10,550 bases of DNA from an uncultured Candidatus Peregrinibacteria bacterium (lineage in GTDB: Bacteria; Patescibacteriota; Gracilibacteria; Peribacterales; Peribacteraceae), in assembly GCA_913054215.1 (NCBI GenBank), contig CAJXJE010000017.1, forward strand, positions 1 through 10,550, read 5' to 3'. Made by a program: the position numbers and the translations under genes. Each line of letters begins with the position of its first letter. Position 1 is the first letter of the stretch. The notes beneath the pieces were generated by a model. It searched no databases. It saw nothing but the letters and a program-made list of their open reading frames with translations, and was not told the origin of the DNA. This document shows positions 1-5,864 of the stretch, one piece after another.

Positions 1-527
1 TTGATGTATCCGCCAACATTAGTATTGGGAATGATGAGTACAGCAAAAAACTCAATGATTTCATTAAATGCTCCAAGTCCATTGGACGCAAGTACCGCAA
101 GAACGATCTCTGATAGATACTGCTGTGTCCCAATGACAATAGGACGCAGCACCTGCCAGTTGACCCACGTACAAATGCCGAACCCATACATGTGTACAAG
201 GTGATCGTACTTAAAGAAATCAGGAATCAACCACAAGCTATACAGCACTGCATTGTCACCATTGTGAGGCCACGTTACTGGAATAGGCATCAAGCCTCCT
301 AGCATATGCAGGAGTCCCCAAATAGCGAGTGTCCACAGTACACCAGTAGAAAATTGCACTTTGCTGTGCACTGCTTTTATAAAGAAAGCCAGTATGAGCA
401 CAACTAATACATAGAATACGAACTCCCAGTTTTGTGCACGCCAAGAAAGAACAGAGGCTATAGCAAGATAACTGGCTACAAACATGGTTACGGCTCGCTC
501 TGCAGATTTAGTAGCGGGATGAGACAT
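1..527 (-). CDS. DUF2238 (YjdF-like) integral membrane protein, 3' end beyond window
   Basis: An open frame reads from ATG at 527-525 to the left edge without a stop (175 residues visible). Hydrophobic segments lie near residues 12-29, 34-53, 61-82, 108-128 and 139-166, so it is a polytopic membrane protein. The stretch YDHLVHMYGF (residues 107-116) and the late N-x2-x-E pattern in FNEIIEFF (154-161) are typical of the DUF2238/YjdF family, whose function is not established. It starts 20 nt after the Nudix stop on the same strand and is probably the last visible gene of the infC operon. No Shine-Dalgarno sequence is seen before the ATG. The family call rests on recalled motifs. What the protein does is unknown. 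Confidence 0.75.
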   Translation of the reverse strand, partial: MSHPATKSAERAVTMFVASYLAIASVLSWRAQNWEFVFYVLVVLILAFFIKAVHSKVQFSTGVLWTLAIWGLLHMLGGLMPIPVTWPHNGDNAVLYSLWLIPDFFKYDHLVHMYGFGICTWVNWQVLRPIVIGTQQYLSEIVLAVLASNGLGAFNEIIEFFAVLIIPNTNVGGYI

Positions 528-547
528 AGAAGTACGATACACCGAAC

Positions 548-943
548 CTAGGAGTATTTCCCAACAAAATATTTCGCCGTCTCCGTGGTGTCGCGCATTT
601 GCAGTATTTCTTCTTTAGATAAAAACGCAGCACCAGCACCCTCGTAAATCTCAACGTCTTTCCATGTAATAGGTTTTATATACTCAAATAAAAACATATG
701 ACGCTCAGATTCTTCTGAATGCACTTCGTCTCCAAGGAGTCGAAAATCCTCTTTGGCGATATCTATATCCAACTCTTCTTTTACTTCTCGAATGATTGCT
801 GCTTCTACAGTCTCCTCTTCGCTATCGGCTACTCCACCAAAGAAGCTCCACATCAAAGGACATGTAGGCGCACCGCTATCTCTGTATTGCAAAAGAATCT
901 TTCCTTCACTGTTGCGGAAGATGATGCAAGAGAGACGAAGCAT
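548..943 (-). CDS. Nudix hydrolase
   Basis: A 131-residue protein, the normal size for a single Nudix domain. The Nudix box lies at residues 36-60, with the R-E-V-K-E-E core at 52-57 that binds the metal needed to cleave nucleoside-diphosphate-linked substrates. Two details differ from the consensus: there is one extra residue between the leading glycines and the first box glutamate, and the usual glycine after the EE-x pair is Asp (EELDI). The substrate cannot be told from sequence; oxidised nucleotides, sugar nucleotides or capped RNA are all possible. The ATG at 943 follows the rplT stop by 4 nt, which suggests translational coupling to the ribosomal protein genes. The stop is TAG. Confidence 0.88.
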   Translation of the reverse strand: MLRLSCIIFRNSEGKILLQYRDSGAPTCPLMWSFFGGVADSEEETVEAAIIREVKEELDIDIAKEDFRLLGDEVHSEESERHMFLFEYIKPITWKDVEIYEGAGAAFLSKEEILQMRDTTETAKYFVGKYS

Positions 944-947
944 GCTT

Positions 948-1289
948 CTATGATACTGCCTTCACGACCGCATCAAATACTTTTGGATCATTTACTGCAA
1001 GCTCAGAGAGAGACTTACGATCCAATCCAATCTTCTTATCGTTTAACTTTTTGATAAATCGTGAGTAGTTCATACCATGCTCTGCAACCGCTGCGTTGAT
1101 ACGCGTGATCCAAAGAGCACGAAATGTGCGCTTCTTCTTTTTACGATCGATGTACGCATGCTGCCCTGCCTTCATCACCGCTTCGTTTGCCTTCTTAAAC
1201 GTAGAGTGACGCATCCCACGATACCCCTTCGCAAGCTTGCGAATTTTCTTGTGACGCCGACTTCTGATGTATCCAGTCTTTACGCGCAT
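948..1289 (-). CDS. rplT: 50S ribosomal protein L20
   Basis: 113 residues, close to the usual 115-120. The N-terminal basic tail (MRVKTGYIRSRRHKKI) is followed by KLAKGYRGMR and KANEAVMKAGQHAYIDRK, then the highly typical RALWITRINAAVAEHGMNYSRFI. L20 is an early 23S rRNA-binding assembly protein of the large subunit. In many bacteria it also represses its own operon, so it could do so here. The ATG (1289-1287) directly abuts the rpmI TAG stop with no spacer. The bases before it are pyrimidine-rich with no Shine-Dalgarno sequence, so re-initiation by ribosomes finishing rpmI is the likely way it is translated. Gene order infC-rpmI-rplT is the conserved bacterial order. Confidence 0.97.
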   Translation of the reverse strand: MRVKTGYIRSRRHKKIRKLAKGYRGMRHSTFKKANEAVMKAGQHAYIDRKKKKRTFRALWITRINAAVAEHGMNYSRFIKKLNDKKIGLDRKSLSELAVNDPKVFDAVVKAVS

Positions 1290-1484
1290 CTAGAGATAGG
1301 GAAGGAGGGATTTAAGCTTCTTGGTATCGCCTTTGGAAGTCATAAGGGTACGATTGAGATTCTTTTGACGAGTGCTTTTTTGGAGCAAAAGGTGATTTCG
1401 ACTATTGCGTTTTACCGCAAGCTTGCCAGAACCGGTCTTTTTGACCCGTTTTTTAGCGCCGCTATGACTCTTCTGTTTAGGCAT
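1290..1484 (-). CDS. rpmI: 50S ribosomal protein L35
   Basis: 64 residues starting MPKQKSHSGAKKR, the standard L35 opening, so the ATG at 1484-1482 is chosen over an upstream in-frame start that would add 13 atypical residues. The short, very basic chain with KRNSRNHLLLQKSTRQKNLN in the middle and LKSLLPYL at the end matches L35, a small large-subunit protein. It lies 65 nt after the infC stop and touches rplT. No Shine-Dalgarno sequence is visible. A TATAAA box 9 nt before the ATG may give a second, nearly leaderless transcript (see the promoter entry). Confidence 0.96.
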   Translation of the reverse strand: MPKQKSHSGAKKRVKKTGSGKLAVKRNSRNHLLLQKSTRQKNLNRTLMTSKGDTKKLKSLLPYL

Positions 1485-1493
1485 CGAAAGCAG

Positions 1494-1523
1494 TTTATAG
1501 GGAAAATCGCCCGTTTCAAGCAA
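1494..1523 (-). promoter_or_regulatory. Possible internal promoter for rpmI-rplT
   Basis: On the minus strand a TATAAA hexamer (1499-1494) lies 9 nt before the rpmI ATG. TTGCTT (1523-1518) lies 18 nt upstream of it; TTGAAA lies at a shorter 14-nt spacing. The start point would fall about 3 nt before the ATG. The -35 match is weak and AT-rich hexamers occur by chance. Confidence 0.3.
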
Positions 1524-1549
1524 AATCTGACATTATTTACAGTACAGCT

Positions 1550-2041
1550 CTAGCTCCTCTTCGGACGCACAATAGCCGTAAACTGGTTCCCCTGTGGCTT
1601 CACATCCTGCTCAATCTCCGAGACGTCTGAAAGCTCTACGACCAAAGCGGCTAGTTTCTTACGTGCATAGTCCTTATTGGTCATCTCTCGTCCACGCAAC
1701 CTCACCACCAACTTTACGAGGTGACGCTCTGCCAAGAACTCTCGAGCACGGCCGAGGATTCGGTCCAAGTCATGCTTCTCTGTGCGAAAAGAAAACCGCA
1801 GCATCTTTACCTCGGTCTGCTTGCTGTGCGATTTTTGCTTCTGCTCCTTCTTCTTCTGCTGATACATATACCGTCCAAAATCCGTGATCTTTACCACGGG
1901 TGGCTTGGCTTTCGGTGATATTTCAATCAAATCAAGCTCTGCTTCTTCAGCACGGGCGAGGGCATCCTCTATCGAAAGCTCTTCTGAGTTTTTCTCCTCA
2001 TCGACCAAACGTACTGTTGGCGCGGTAATTTCTTCGTTCAT
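1550..2041 (-). CDS. infC: Translation initiation factor IF-3
   Basis: 163 residues with both IF3 domains. The N-terminal domain begins MNEEITAPTVRLVDEE and contains the diagnostic LDLIEISPKAKPPVVKITDFG (about residues 36-56). A lysine-rich linker (about 61-75) precedes the C-terminal domain, with LVKLVVRLRGREM and the final FTAIVRPKRS. IF3 binds the 30S subunit, checks the start codon and keeps subunits apart. The ATG follows a strong Shine-Dalgarno sequence. The frame stays open about 30 codons upstream (a basic stretch) and includes an ATT codon, which is a common infC start elsewhere. That ATT overlaps the predicted start point of the upstream promoter and so would not be in the mRNA. The ATG start is therefore preferred. 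Confidence 0.96.
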   Translation of the reverse strand: MNEEITAPTVRLVDEEKNSEELSIEDALARAEEAELDLIEISPKAKPPVVKITDFGRYMYQQKKKEQKQKSHSKQTEVKMLRFSFRTEKHDLDRILGRAREFLAERHLVKLVVRLRGREMTNKDYARKKLAALVVELSDVSEIEQDVKPQGNQFTAIVRPKRS

Positions 2042-2047
2042 TCGAGG

Positions 2048-2055
2048 TCTCCTTT
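2048..2055 (-). promoter_or_regulatory. Shine-Dalgarno sequence of infC
   Basis: AAAGGAGA on the minus strand ends 6 nt before the infC ATG. It is the only strong, well-placed ribosome binding site seen in this window and supports the ATG start of infC. Confidence 0.85.
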
Positions 2056-2127
2056 CCTTCTTTTTAGCGGAGATATGTTTGCGACGTTTCTGCAGAGTAG
2101 GCTTGGGGTAGTAATAACAAAGGGAAA

Positions 2128-2155
2128 TTTATGCTGTTAACCCTAACTCTGTCAA
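2128..2155 (-). promoter_or_regulatory. Promoter of the infC-rpmI-rplT operon
   Basis: The minus strand carries a perfect TTGACA (2155-2150), a 16-nt spacer and CATAAA (2133-2128) as the -10 box. Transcription would start near 2121, giving a leader of about 80 nt. A leader that long before infC leaves room for L20-type autoregulation, but no L20-binding structure was recognised by eye. Confidence 0.7.
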
Positions 2156-2165
2156 GGATTACGCT

Positions 2166-3041
2166 TTAAGATTCCTCACTAAACACTAAGAGTGTTAGAC
2201 CAAGTCTCTGCCACGCGGGCGCGTCACCAGATTTCATAGAGACCTCCTCAACAACCATAAGCTGCAAAGGCCAAAGCTTGTACCCTTCTAATATTTCTCC
2301 AAGATCACTACGCAGCAAGATCTTTACTTCTCTCAGTAGTGATGTACGCAACACGTTCTGGAAGAGATTGAGGAAGGTCGTCGAACTAAAAGACCGCTTC
2401 AGCTGCTCTTCATACGTCTTGGAATTTTTGGCGTAGCTCAGCAGGTCTGCCCGCATAAACTGTTCCAATGCAATAATACCAGAAGGGCTTTCTTGTTCTA
2501 TACGATCGACCAAAAGATTAATCTCTTTTTCCGTGAGCACATCACCCACCGTCAGAAGACCTGAGAGTTGCACGAGTAGCATGATGGTACGCAGACCATC
2601 TTCGTGAGCGGCAAACTCTACAGAAATAGTACGGGACACCGATCCATCATCACGCTTCACTGGTTGAGAAATATCCAAATCGGACATTTCAGCAAGAAGC
2701 CCATCACGCATAAGTACGTCACGGATCACTTCAAATGTTGCAACGACACGACTGATATTTGTTTCCTCAGGCAACGCATACACTTCTATCTTCTCTTGCT
2801 GTGAACCAATACGTGTTACTGCGTGCAACTCCGTAAGTTCGATCTGCTGCGTAAGAGCAGCGAGCCTGCGTTCCATCTGCGGAAGCTGACCCACAATAGG
2901 TATAGAGACATCACGCACTTGAATGATTGTTTGAATATGCGCGTACATCAGAATACCTGTAATCACCATCAAACCAGACCCGGCTCCAAATAAAACGATA
3001 GGGTGTAGTGTGGCCAGTCGGCGGAAGGTGTTGCGTATCAT
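2166..3041 (-). CDS. PilO-like bitopic membrane protein (type IV pilus-type assembly)
   Basis: 291 residues. A short basic N-terminus is followed by one membrane helix (about 14-35), a predicted coiled coil with MERRLAALTQQIELTE (about 56-71), then a mixed alpha/beta region (about 85-165) whose layout recalls PilO. A helical tail of about 120 residues is longer than in ordinary PilO. The ATG overlaps the stop of the PilN-like gene by 4 nt (ATGA), so the two are translated together, as pilN and pilO usually are. In type IV pili, PilN and PilO form an inner-membrane alignment complex. The resemblance is in layout and context rather than clear motifs. A general membrane-anchored coiled-coil protein is the alternative. 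Confidence 0.5.
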   Translation of the reverse strand: MIRNTFRRLATLHPIVLFGAGSGLMVITGILMYAHIQTIIQVRDVSIPIVGQLPQMERRLAALTQQIELTELHAVTRIGSQQEKIEVYALPEETNISRVVATFEVIRDVLMRDGLLAEMSDLDISQPVKRDDGSVSRTISVEFAAHEDGLRTIMLLVQLSGLLTVGDVLTEKEINLLVDRIEQESPSGIIALEQFMRADLLSYAKNSKTYEEQLKRSFSSTTFLNLFQNVLRTSLLREVKILLRSDLGEILEGYKLWPLQLMVVEEVSMKSGDAPAWQRLGLTLLVFSEES

Positions 3042-3622
3042 CGGACTGTCATGCGTATAGTAAATGGTGAAAAGAACGAACCGTTCTCACCCTCCTGTCT
3101 TGTAAACCGAGAACTTTCTACATTGATGACCATAGGAATTCTATGGATCCCCTCAACAAATTGCGCAACTACCGTCATAGAACGAGGGCCAACGTTGGCT
3201 ACTTGCCCGTGGATCTCTCCAATATTCTTCGAAGCATCAAAGTAAAAACCAGAAAGCACTACAACATCTGCGCGCCCTGGCATTAATTCTTTTATAACCT
3301 GTCGTATCTCTCTACGAAGATCCTGGAACTTCAAACGGTCATTCTTCAGACGTTTAAGCTGCTGATATAACCCATGATTTACCGGAAGAAGAAAAGAGCC
3401 TCTACTTTCTTCCAAGGCGACAATCTGTCCTTCGAGGTCTGCCTTATAGTCTTGAAGCTCCTGAAGTCCGCGTACAGAACCGCCAATTTCTACTCGTGTA
3501 AGCTCTGGGACCAATACATACCAAGAAAGTGCGAGAAAAGCTGTAAGTACTAAGGAAAACAGGAAAAAGGAGAATGCAGTGCGTCTTGCTATGTCGCCGA
3601 AACTGTGACGTTCTGTATTCAA
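3038..3622 (-). CDS. PilN-like bitopic membrane protein
   Basis: 194 residues starting at TTG (3622-3620); no ATG lies near and an in-frame stop follows upstream, so TTG is the best start. A short cytoplasmic N-terminus precedes one membrane helix (about 16-40), a coiled-coil stretch (about 48-110) and a small C-terminal alpha/beta domain. That domain has a G-x-I-x-G-Q strand (GEIHGQ, about 135-140) followed by a helix with VAQFVEGIHRIP. This pattern is seen in PilN, partner of PilO in the pilus alignment complex. The gene ends TGA inside the ATGA overlap with the PilO-like gene. No pilM-like gene lies next to it; its upstream neighbour is divergent prfB. The call is by architecture and pairing. 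Confidence 0.55.
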   Translation of the reverse strand: MNTERHSFGDIARRTAFSFFLFSLVLTAFLALSWYVLVPELTRVEIGGSVRGLQELQDYKADLEGQIVALEESRGSFLLPVNHGLYQQLKRLKNDRLKFQDLRREIRQVIKELMPGRADVVVLSGFYFDASKNIGEIHGQVANVGPRSMTVVAQFVEGIHRIPMVINVESSRFTRQEGENGSFFSPFTIRMTVR

Positions 3623-3645
3623 GGTTTTTATGTTAGTTTCCCCTT

Positions 3646-3674
3646 ATTATAGCGGAAAAGTCCTATTTTTTCTA
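3646..3674 (-). promoter_or_regulatory. Promoter of the PilN/PilO-like pair
   Basis: The minus strand has a perfect TATAAT (3651-3646) with TAGAAA (3674-3669) 17 nt upstream. The start point would be near 3639, giving a leader of about 17 nt without a Shine-Dalgarno sequence. The -10 lies inside CGCTATAATAAG, a 12-mer that recurs on the plus strand at 3748-3759 before prfB. Confidence 0.6.
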
Positions 3675-3747
3675 GGCTCAAGGTTTGCATAAACCACGAA
3701 TTGTGTTGTAAAAATTAACAACAGATATAGGAGGAGGCACACTATAA

Positions 3748-3756
3748 CGCTATAAT
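3748..3756 (+). promoter_or_regulatory. -10 element of the prfB promoter
   Basis: A perfect TATAAT (3751-3756) within CGCTATAAT lies about 32 nt before the chosen prfB start. No good -35 box is seen at 16-18 nt; the region there is AGGAGG-rich. The predicted start is near 3763, giving a leader of about 25 nt. The same 11-mer AACGCTATAAT is found before the tRNA at 5280-5290. Confidence 0.55.
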
Positions 3757-3787
3757 AAGACCGAATACTTCAGTCCCCCCTTCTTCC

Positions 3788-4868
3788 GTGGAAGAACTTC
3801 TCAGTAAACTCACAGCTTTGCGAGACGCGTTGAACACGGGGAAGGACAGTCTTTGAGGAAAGAGGGATACCAACACTTATAGAGGAGCTCGAAAAGCAAT
3901 CTCAAGCCCCAGACCTCTGGGACGATCAGTCTTCTGCTAATGCCCTCTTTACCAAACTCAAAAGTCTCAAGAAGCAATGGGAACCTATTGCACTACTCCT
4001 ATCTGAGGTTGATGGGTTATTGGAAATGATCGAAGCCTCCACCGCCGAGGATCTACCCTCTCTCGAAGAAGAGTTCTCTGCATTAGCATCTCAATGGAAA
4101 GAGGTAGAAACTGGCCTGTATCTGAGTGGAGAATTTGATGCAAACAATGCCTATCTAACACTGAGTGGGGGTGCAGGAGGAACAGAAGCACAAGACTGGG
4201 CAGCTATGCTGATGCGTATGTATCTTCGCTACTGTGAACGCCTAGGATGGACTGCGCAGCTCATCGAAAAGACTGATGGGCAGGAGGCAGGTATCAAATC
4301 AGCAACGATCCACATACAAGGGGAATTTGCGTATGGATTTTTGAAATGTGAACGTGGAACTCACAGGCTCGTTCGCCTCTCTCCTTTTAATGCAAAGAAC
4401 CTGCGGCAGACAAGCTTTGCCCTTGTGGAAGTACTACCCGAGATCACCGAAACTGTAGAAATAACCATCGAAGAGAAAGACCTCCGTATCGACACCTTCC
4501 GAGCCAGTGGAGCCGGAGGCCAGCATGTGAATAAAACGGATAGTGCCGTACGTGTTACACACAAGCCAACCGGGATCGCCGTGGCCTGCCAAAGTGAGAG
4601 AAGTCAGCAGCAAAATAAAATCCAAGCGATGAACATGTTGCGTGCAAAACTACTCGAGAAAAAACGTGCAGAAGATGCTGAGAAAAAAGAGGGATTAAAA
4701 GGGGCTCGTAAAAGTGCAGACTTCGGACAGCAGATTCGCTCCTATGTATTACACCCCTATAAGATGGTAAAAGACCTCAGGACGAATGTGGAGACTAGCA
4801 ATACCGATAGGGTACTCGACGGAGATCTACAGCAGTTTATAGATGCAGAGCTAAAAAGATCTAAGTAG
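3788..4868 (+). CDS. prfB: Peptide chain release factor 2, with programmed +1 frameshift
   Basis: RF2 ends translation at UGA and UAA. The gene is in two frames: 22 codons from GTG at 3788 run to CTT (3851-3853), then TGA; skipping T3854 continues GAG-GAA to the TAG at 4866. The product is 359 residues, against 365 in E. coli. The stop-recognition tripeptide SPF is at residues 198-200 and the catalytic GGQ at 243-245, both shifted 7 from E. coli. GEFDANNAYL, GGTEAQDWAAML and QIRSYVLHPYKMVKDLR are RF2 signatures. GTG is chosen because an in-frame TAG lies at 3728 and no ATG occurs between; ATA codons or a later TTG are weaker options. No Shine-Dalgarno sequence precedes GTG. A functional RF2 argues that UGA is a stop here, unlike Gracilibacteria and Absconditabacteria, which read it as glycine. 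Confidence 0.96.
3842..3857 (+). promoter_or_regulatory. prfB programmed frameshift site
   Basis: The slippery CTT-TGA-G sits at 3851-3857, with a Shine-Dalgarno-like AAGGA at 3842-3846 placed 4 nt before CTT. This is the arrangement of the classic RF2 autoregulatory site. When RF2 is scarce, the ribosome pauses at UGA and slips +1 to make more RF2. The residue-level match of the protein on both sides supports a real shift rather than a sequencing error. Confidence 0.93.
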
Positions 4869-4874
4869 ATATCA

Positions 4875-4901
4875 AAAAAGACTCCAAAGTGGAGTCTTTT
4901 T
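4875..4901. terminator. Bidirectional intrinsic terminator
   Basis: A 12-bp hairpin, AAAAAGACTCCA paired with TGGAGTCTTTTT around the loop AAG, gives a T-run on either strand. It starts 6 nt after the prfB stop and ends 19 nt past the stop of the converging histone gene. It therefore probably ends both transcripts. Confidence 0.88.
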
Positions 4902-4920
4902 GATCGCTTTATAAAGGGGA

Positions 4921-5091
4921 CTAGAGGTCCTCAGAGCGAACAGTCTTACGACCGTTAGCCTTAGCGCGGTCACAAGCCTTTCCAACAACGGCCTCGAGAT
5001 GTGCAGATACTGCGTCTGCGAGGTCACCGGAAGACATCATACCGTGCTTCTTAACGAGCTCTTTGAGCTTGGAAGCTACTACGTAACTCAT
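4921..5091 (-). CDS. Bacterial histone-fold protein (Bd0055/DUF1931-like)
   Basis: A complete 56-residue frame, ATG at 5091 to TAG at 4921. It reads as a single histone fold: a short first helix (VVASKLKELVKKHG, 4-17), a long central helix (about 21-43) and the diagnostic loop and third helix in RAKANGRKTVRSEDL (42-56). That GRKTV-x-x-x-D ending matches archaeal histones and the bacterial single-fold histones typified by Bdellovibrio Bd0055, as does the V-V-x-S-K-x-K opening. Archaeal histones wrap DNA; for Bd0055-type proteins, edge-on DNA coating and bending have both been proposed. Six of seven Lys codons are AAG and many codons end in C or T, suggesting strong expression. It converges on prfB across a terminator. 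No Shine-Dalgarno sequence is seen. An NF-YB-like transcription factor label would refer to the same fold. Confidence 0.85.
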   Translation of the reverse strand: MSYVVASKLKELVKKHGMMSSGDLADAVSAHLEAVVGKACDRAKANGRKTVRSEDL

Positions 5092-5124
5092 GAGTAGGAG
5101 TGGTAGGAAGTAATAACGACCCGA

Positions 5125-5154
5125 ATTCTAGGGAATGTTCGGTCAAGCCCGCAA
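5125..5154 (-). promoter_or_regulatory. Candidate promoter of the histone gene
   Basis: On the minus strand TAGAAT (5130-5125) lies 18 nt downstream of TTGCGG (5154-5149). Transcription would start near 5118, giving a leader of about 27 nt. The -35 match is poor (3 of 6), so this is tentative. Confidence 0.3.
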
Positions 5155-5160
5155 GCCTAA

Positions 5161-5267
5161 ATTGGCAAATTTGTGCAGTATTTTTATGCAGAAAGCCAAT
5201 TGACAGTAATACACTCTATCTGTAGTGGCCAATTGCTCCTCACCCTACAATAGGACTTATTGGCAAA
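5161..5267. repeat. Four ATTGGC/GCCAAT sites at about 33-bp spacing
   Basis: ATTGGC occurs on the plus strand at 5161 and 5259 (each as the 9-mer ATTGGCAAA) and as its complement GCCAAT at 5195 and 5228 (each as GCCAATTG). Start-to-start distances are 34, 33 and 31 bp. The sites fill the gap between the histone gene and the tRNA. They could be a protein-binding array or relics of duplicated -35 boxes, since the last copy overlaps the TTGGCA of the tRNA promoter. Confidence 0.6.
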
Positions 5268-5290
5268 CCTAAGCCAAAAAACGCTATAAT
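5260..5290 (+). promoter_or_regulatory. Promoter of tRNA-Ser
   Basis: TTGGCA (5260-5265, 5 of 6 to consensus) and a perfect TATAAT (5285-5290) are separated by 19 nt, slightly long. Six bases (CGTTTT) separate the -10 box from the first base of the tRNA, so the expected +1 coincides with G5297. Confidence 0.7.
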
Positions 5291-5296
5291 CGTTTT

Positions 5297-5386
5297 GGAG
5301 GGATGGCTGAGTGGTCGAAAGCGCACGACTCGAAATCGTGTGGGCCTGCAAGGGTCCCGGGGGTTCGAATCTCCCTCCCTCCGCCA
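5297..5386 (+). tRNA. tRNA-Ser (anticodon CGA)
   Basis: The acceptor stem GGAGGGA (5297-5303) pairs with TCCCTCC (5376-5382), followed by discriminator G and an encoded CCA (5384-5386). The anticodon stem CACGA (5324-5328) pairs with TCGTG (5336-5340), and the loop CTCGAAA holds CGA at 5331-5333, reading UCG. A long variable arm, as in class II serine tRNAs, fills 5341-5358. The T arm is GGGGG-TTCGAAT-CTCCC (5359-5375) with one G-U pair. It has its own promoter and lies 25 nt before the release-factor-like gene, with which it may be co-transcribed. Confidence 0.97.
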
Positions 5387-5411
5387 GAAAAAATGTCCTA
5401 TAGTATAAAAA

Positions 5412-5819
5412 ATGATGAAATTTCCCGTCGATATCGGCCAAAAATATCAAAAAATTGCCAAGGAAATTGGCTGTAATCCCAAGGATATTGAGGAACATTT
5501 CACCCGTGGGAGCGGACATGGAGGCCAAAATATCAATAAATCTACAAACTGTGTGGAATTGCACCACAAGCCTACCGGTATTAATGTGCGCTACCAGCAC
5601 CATCGTGGACTACAACAAAACCGTAAGGAAGCGTGGAAATTACTGATCGTTAAAGTCGAAGAACGTATCAAGGGTAAAGAATCCGAACTCGCCTCCAAGC
5701 GACACAAAATAGAGAAGCAAAAACAACGCCGGTCCCGAAGAGCAAAAGAAAAGATGCTTAAAGAAAAAAGAAAGCGCTCGGAGATTAAAGAATTCCGTAG
5801 AGCAATTGATCCTGAATAA
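5412..5819 (+). CDS. Small GGQ-domain release-factor-like protein (ribosome rescue type)
   Basis: 135 residues with the RF-1 catalytic domain but no stop-codon-reading domain. GSGHGGQNINKS (33-44) carries the GGQ (37-39) that hydrolyses peptidyl-tRNA. It is followed by CVELHHKPTGINVRYQHHRGLQQNR (47-71), the usual continuation. A strongly basic, charged helix fills residues 80-130. Such tails in ArfB/ICT1 and C12orf65 (MTRFR) bind the ribosome, which suggests freeing stalled peptidyl-tRNA rather than normal termination. His replaces the Pro or Ala usual before GGQ. Two ATGs lie in tandem (5412, 5415) and either could start; no Shine-Dalgarno sequence is seen. TATAGT (5399-5404) might be a local -10 box, otherwise it is read through from the tRNA. 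Confidence 0.85.
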   Translation: MMKFPVDIGQKYQKIAKEIGCNPKDIEEHFTRGSGHGGQNINKSTNCVELHHKPTGINVRYQHHRGLQQNRKEAWKLLIVKVEERIKGKESELASKRHKIEKQKQRRSRRAKEKMLKEKRKRSEIKEFRRAIDPE

Positions 5820-5864
5820 GGAGTTTTTGATGATACGTCAAATAGATTTTACACGGAGCAAGCG

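Noticed and set aside
1077..1553. A 158-codon plus-strand frame opposite rplT and rpmI
   Set aside because: It is antisense to two certain ribosomal protein genes, has no recognisable motif, and results from their low stop density on the other strand.
3704..3723. Inverted repeat TGTTGT/ACAACA with an 8-nt loop between the divergent promoters
   Set aside because: Arms of only 6 bp in AT-rich DNA are expected by chance. It would be worth revisiting only if conserved in relatives.
3729..3737. AGGAGGAGG, a perfect Shine-Dalgarno-like sequence on the plus strand
   Set aside because: No ATG, GTG or TTG follows at a suitable distance, and the predicted prfB transcript begins downstream of it. It may be chance or part of the promoter.
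3851..3856. Reading the prfB frame break as a pseudogene or sequencing error
   Set aside because: The CTT-TGA slippery site, the AAGGA stimulator and the intact downstream RF2 match the known programmed frameshift.
5184..5603. A 139-codon minus-strand frame across the tRNA
   Set aside because: It runs through the tRNA and the GGQ gene in antisense, so it is a shadow.
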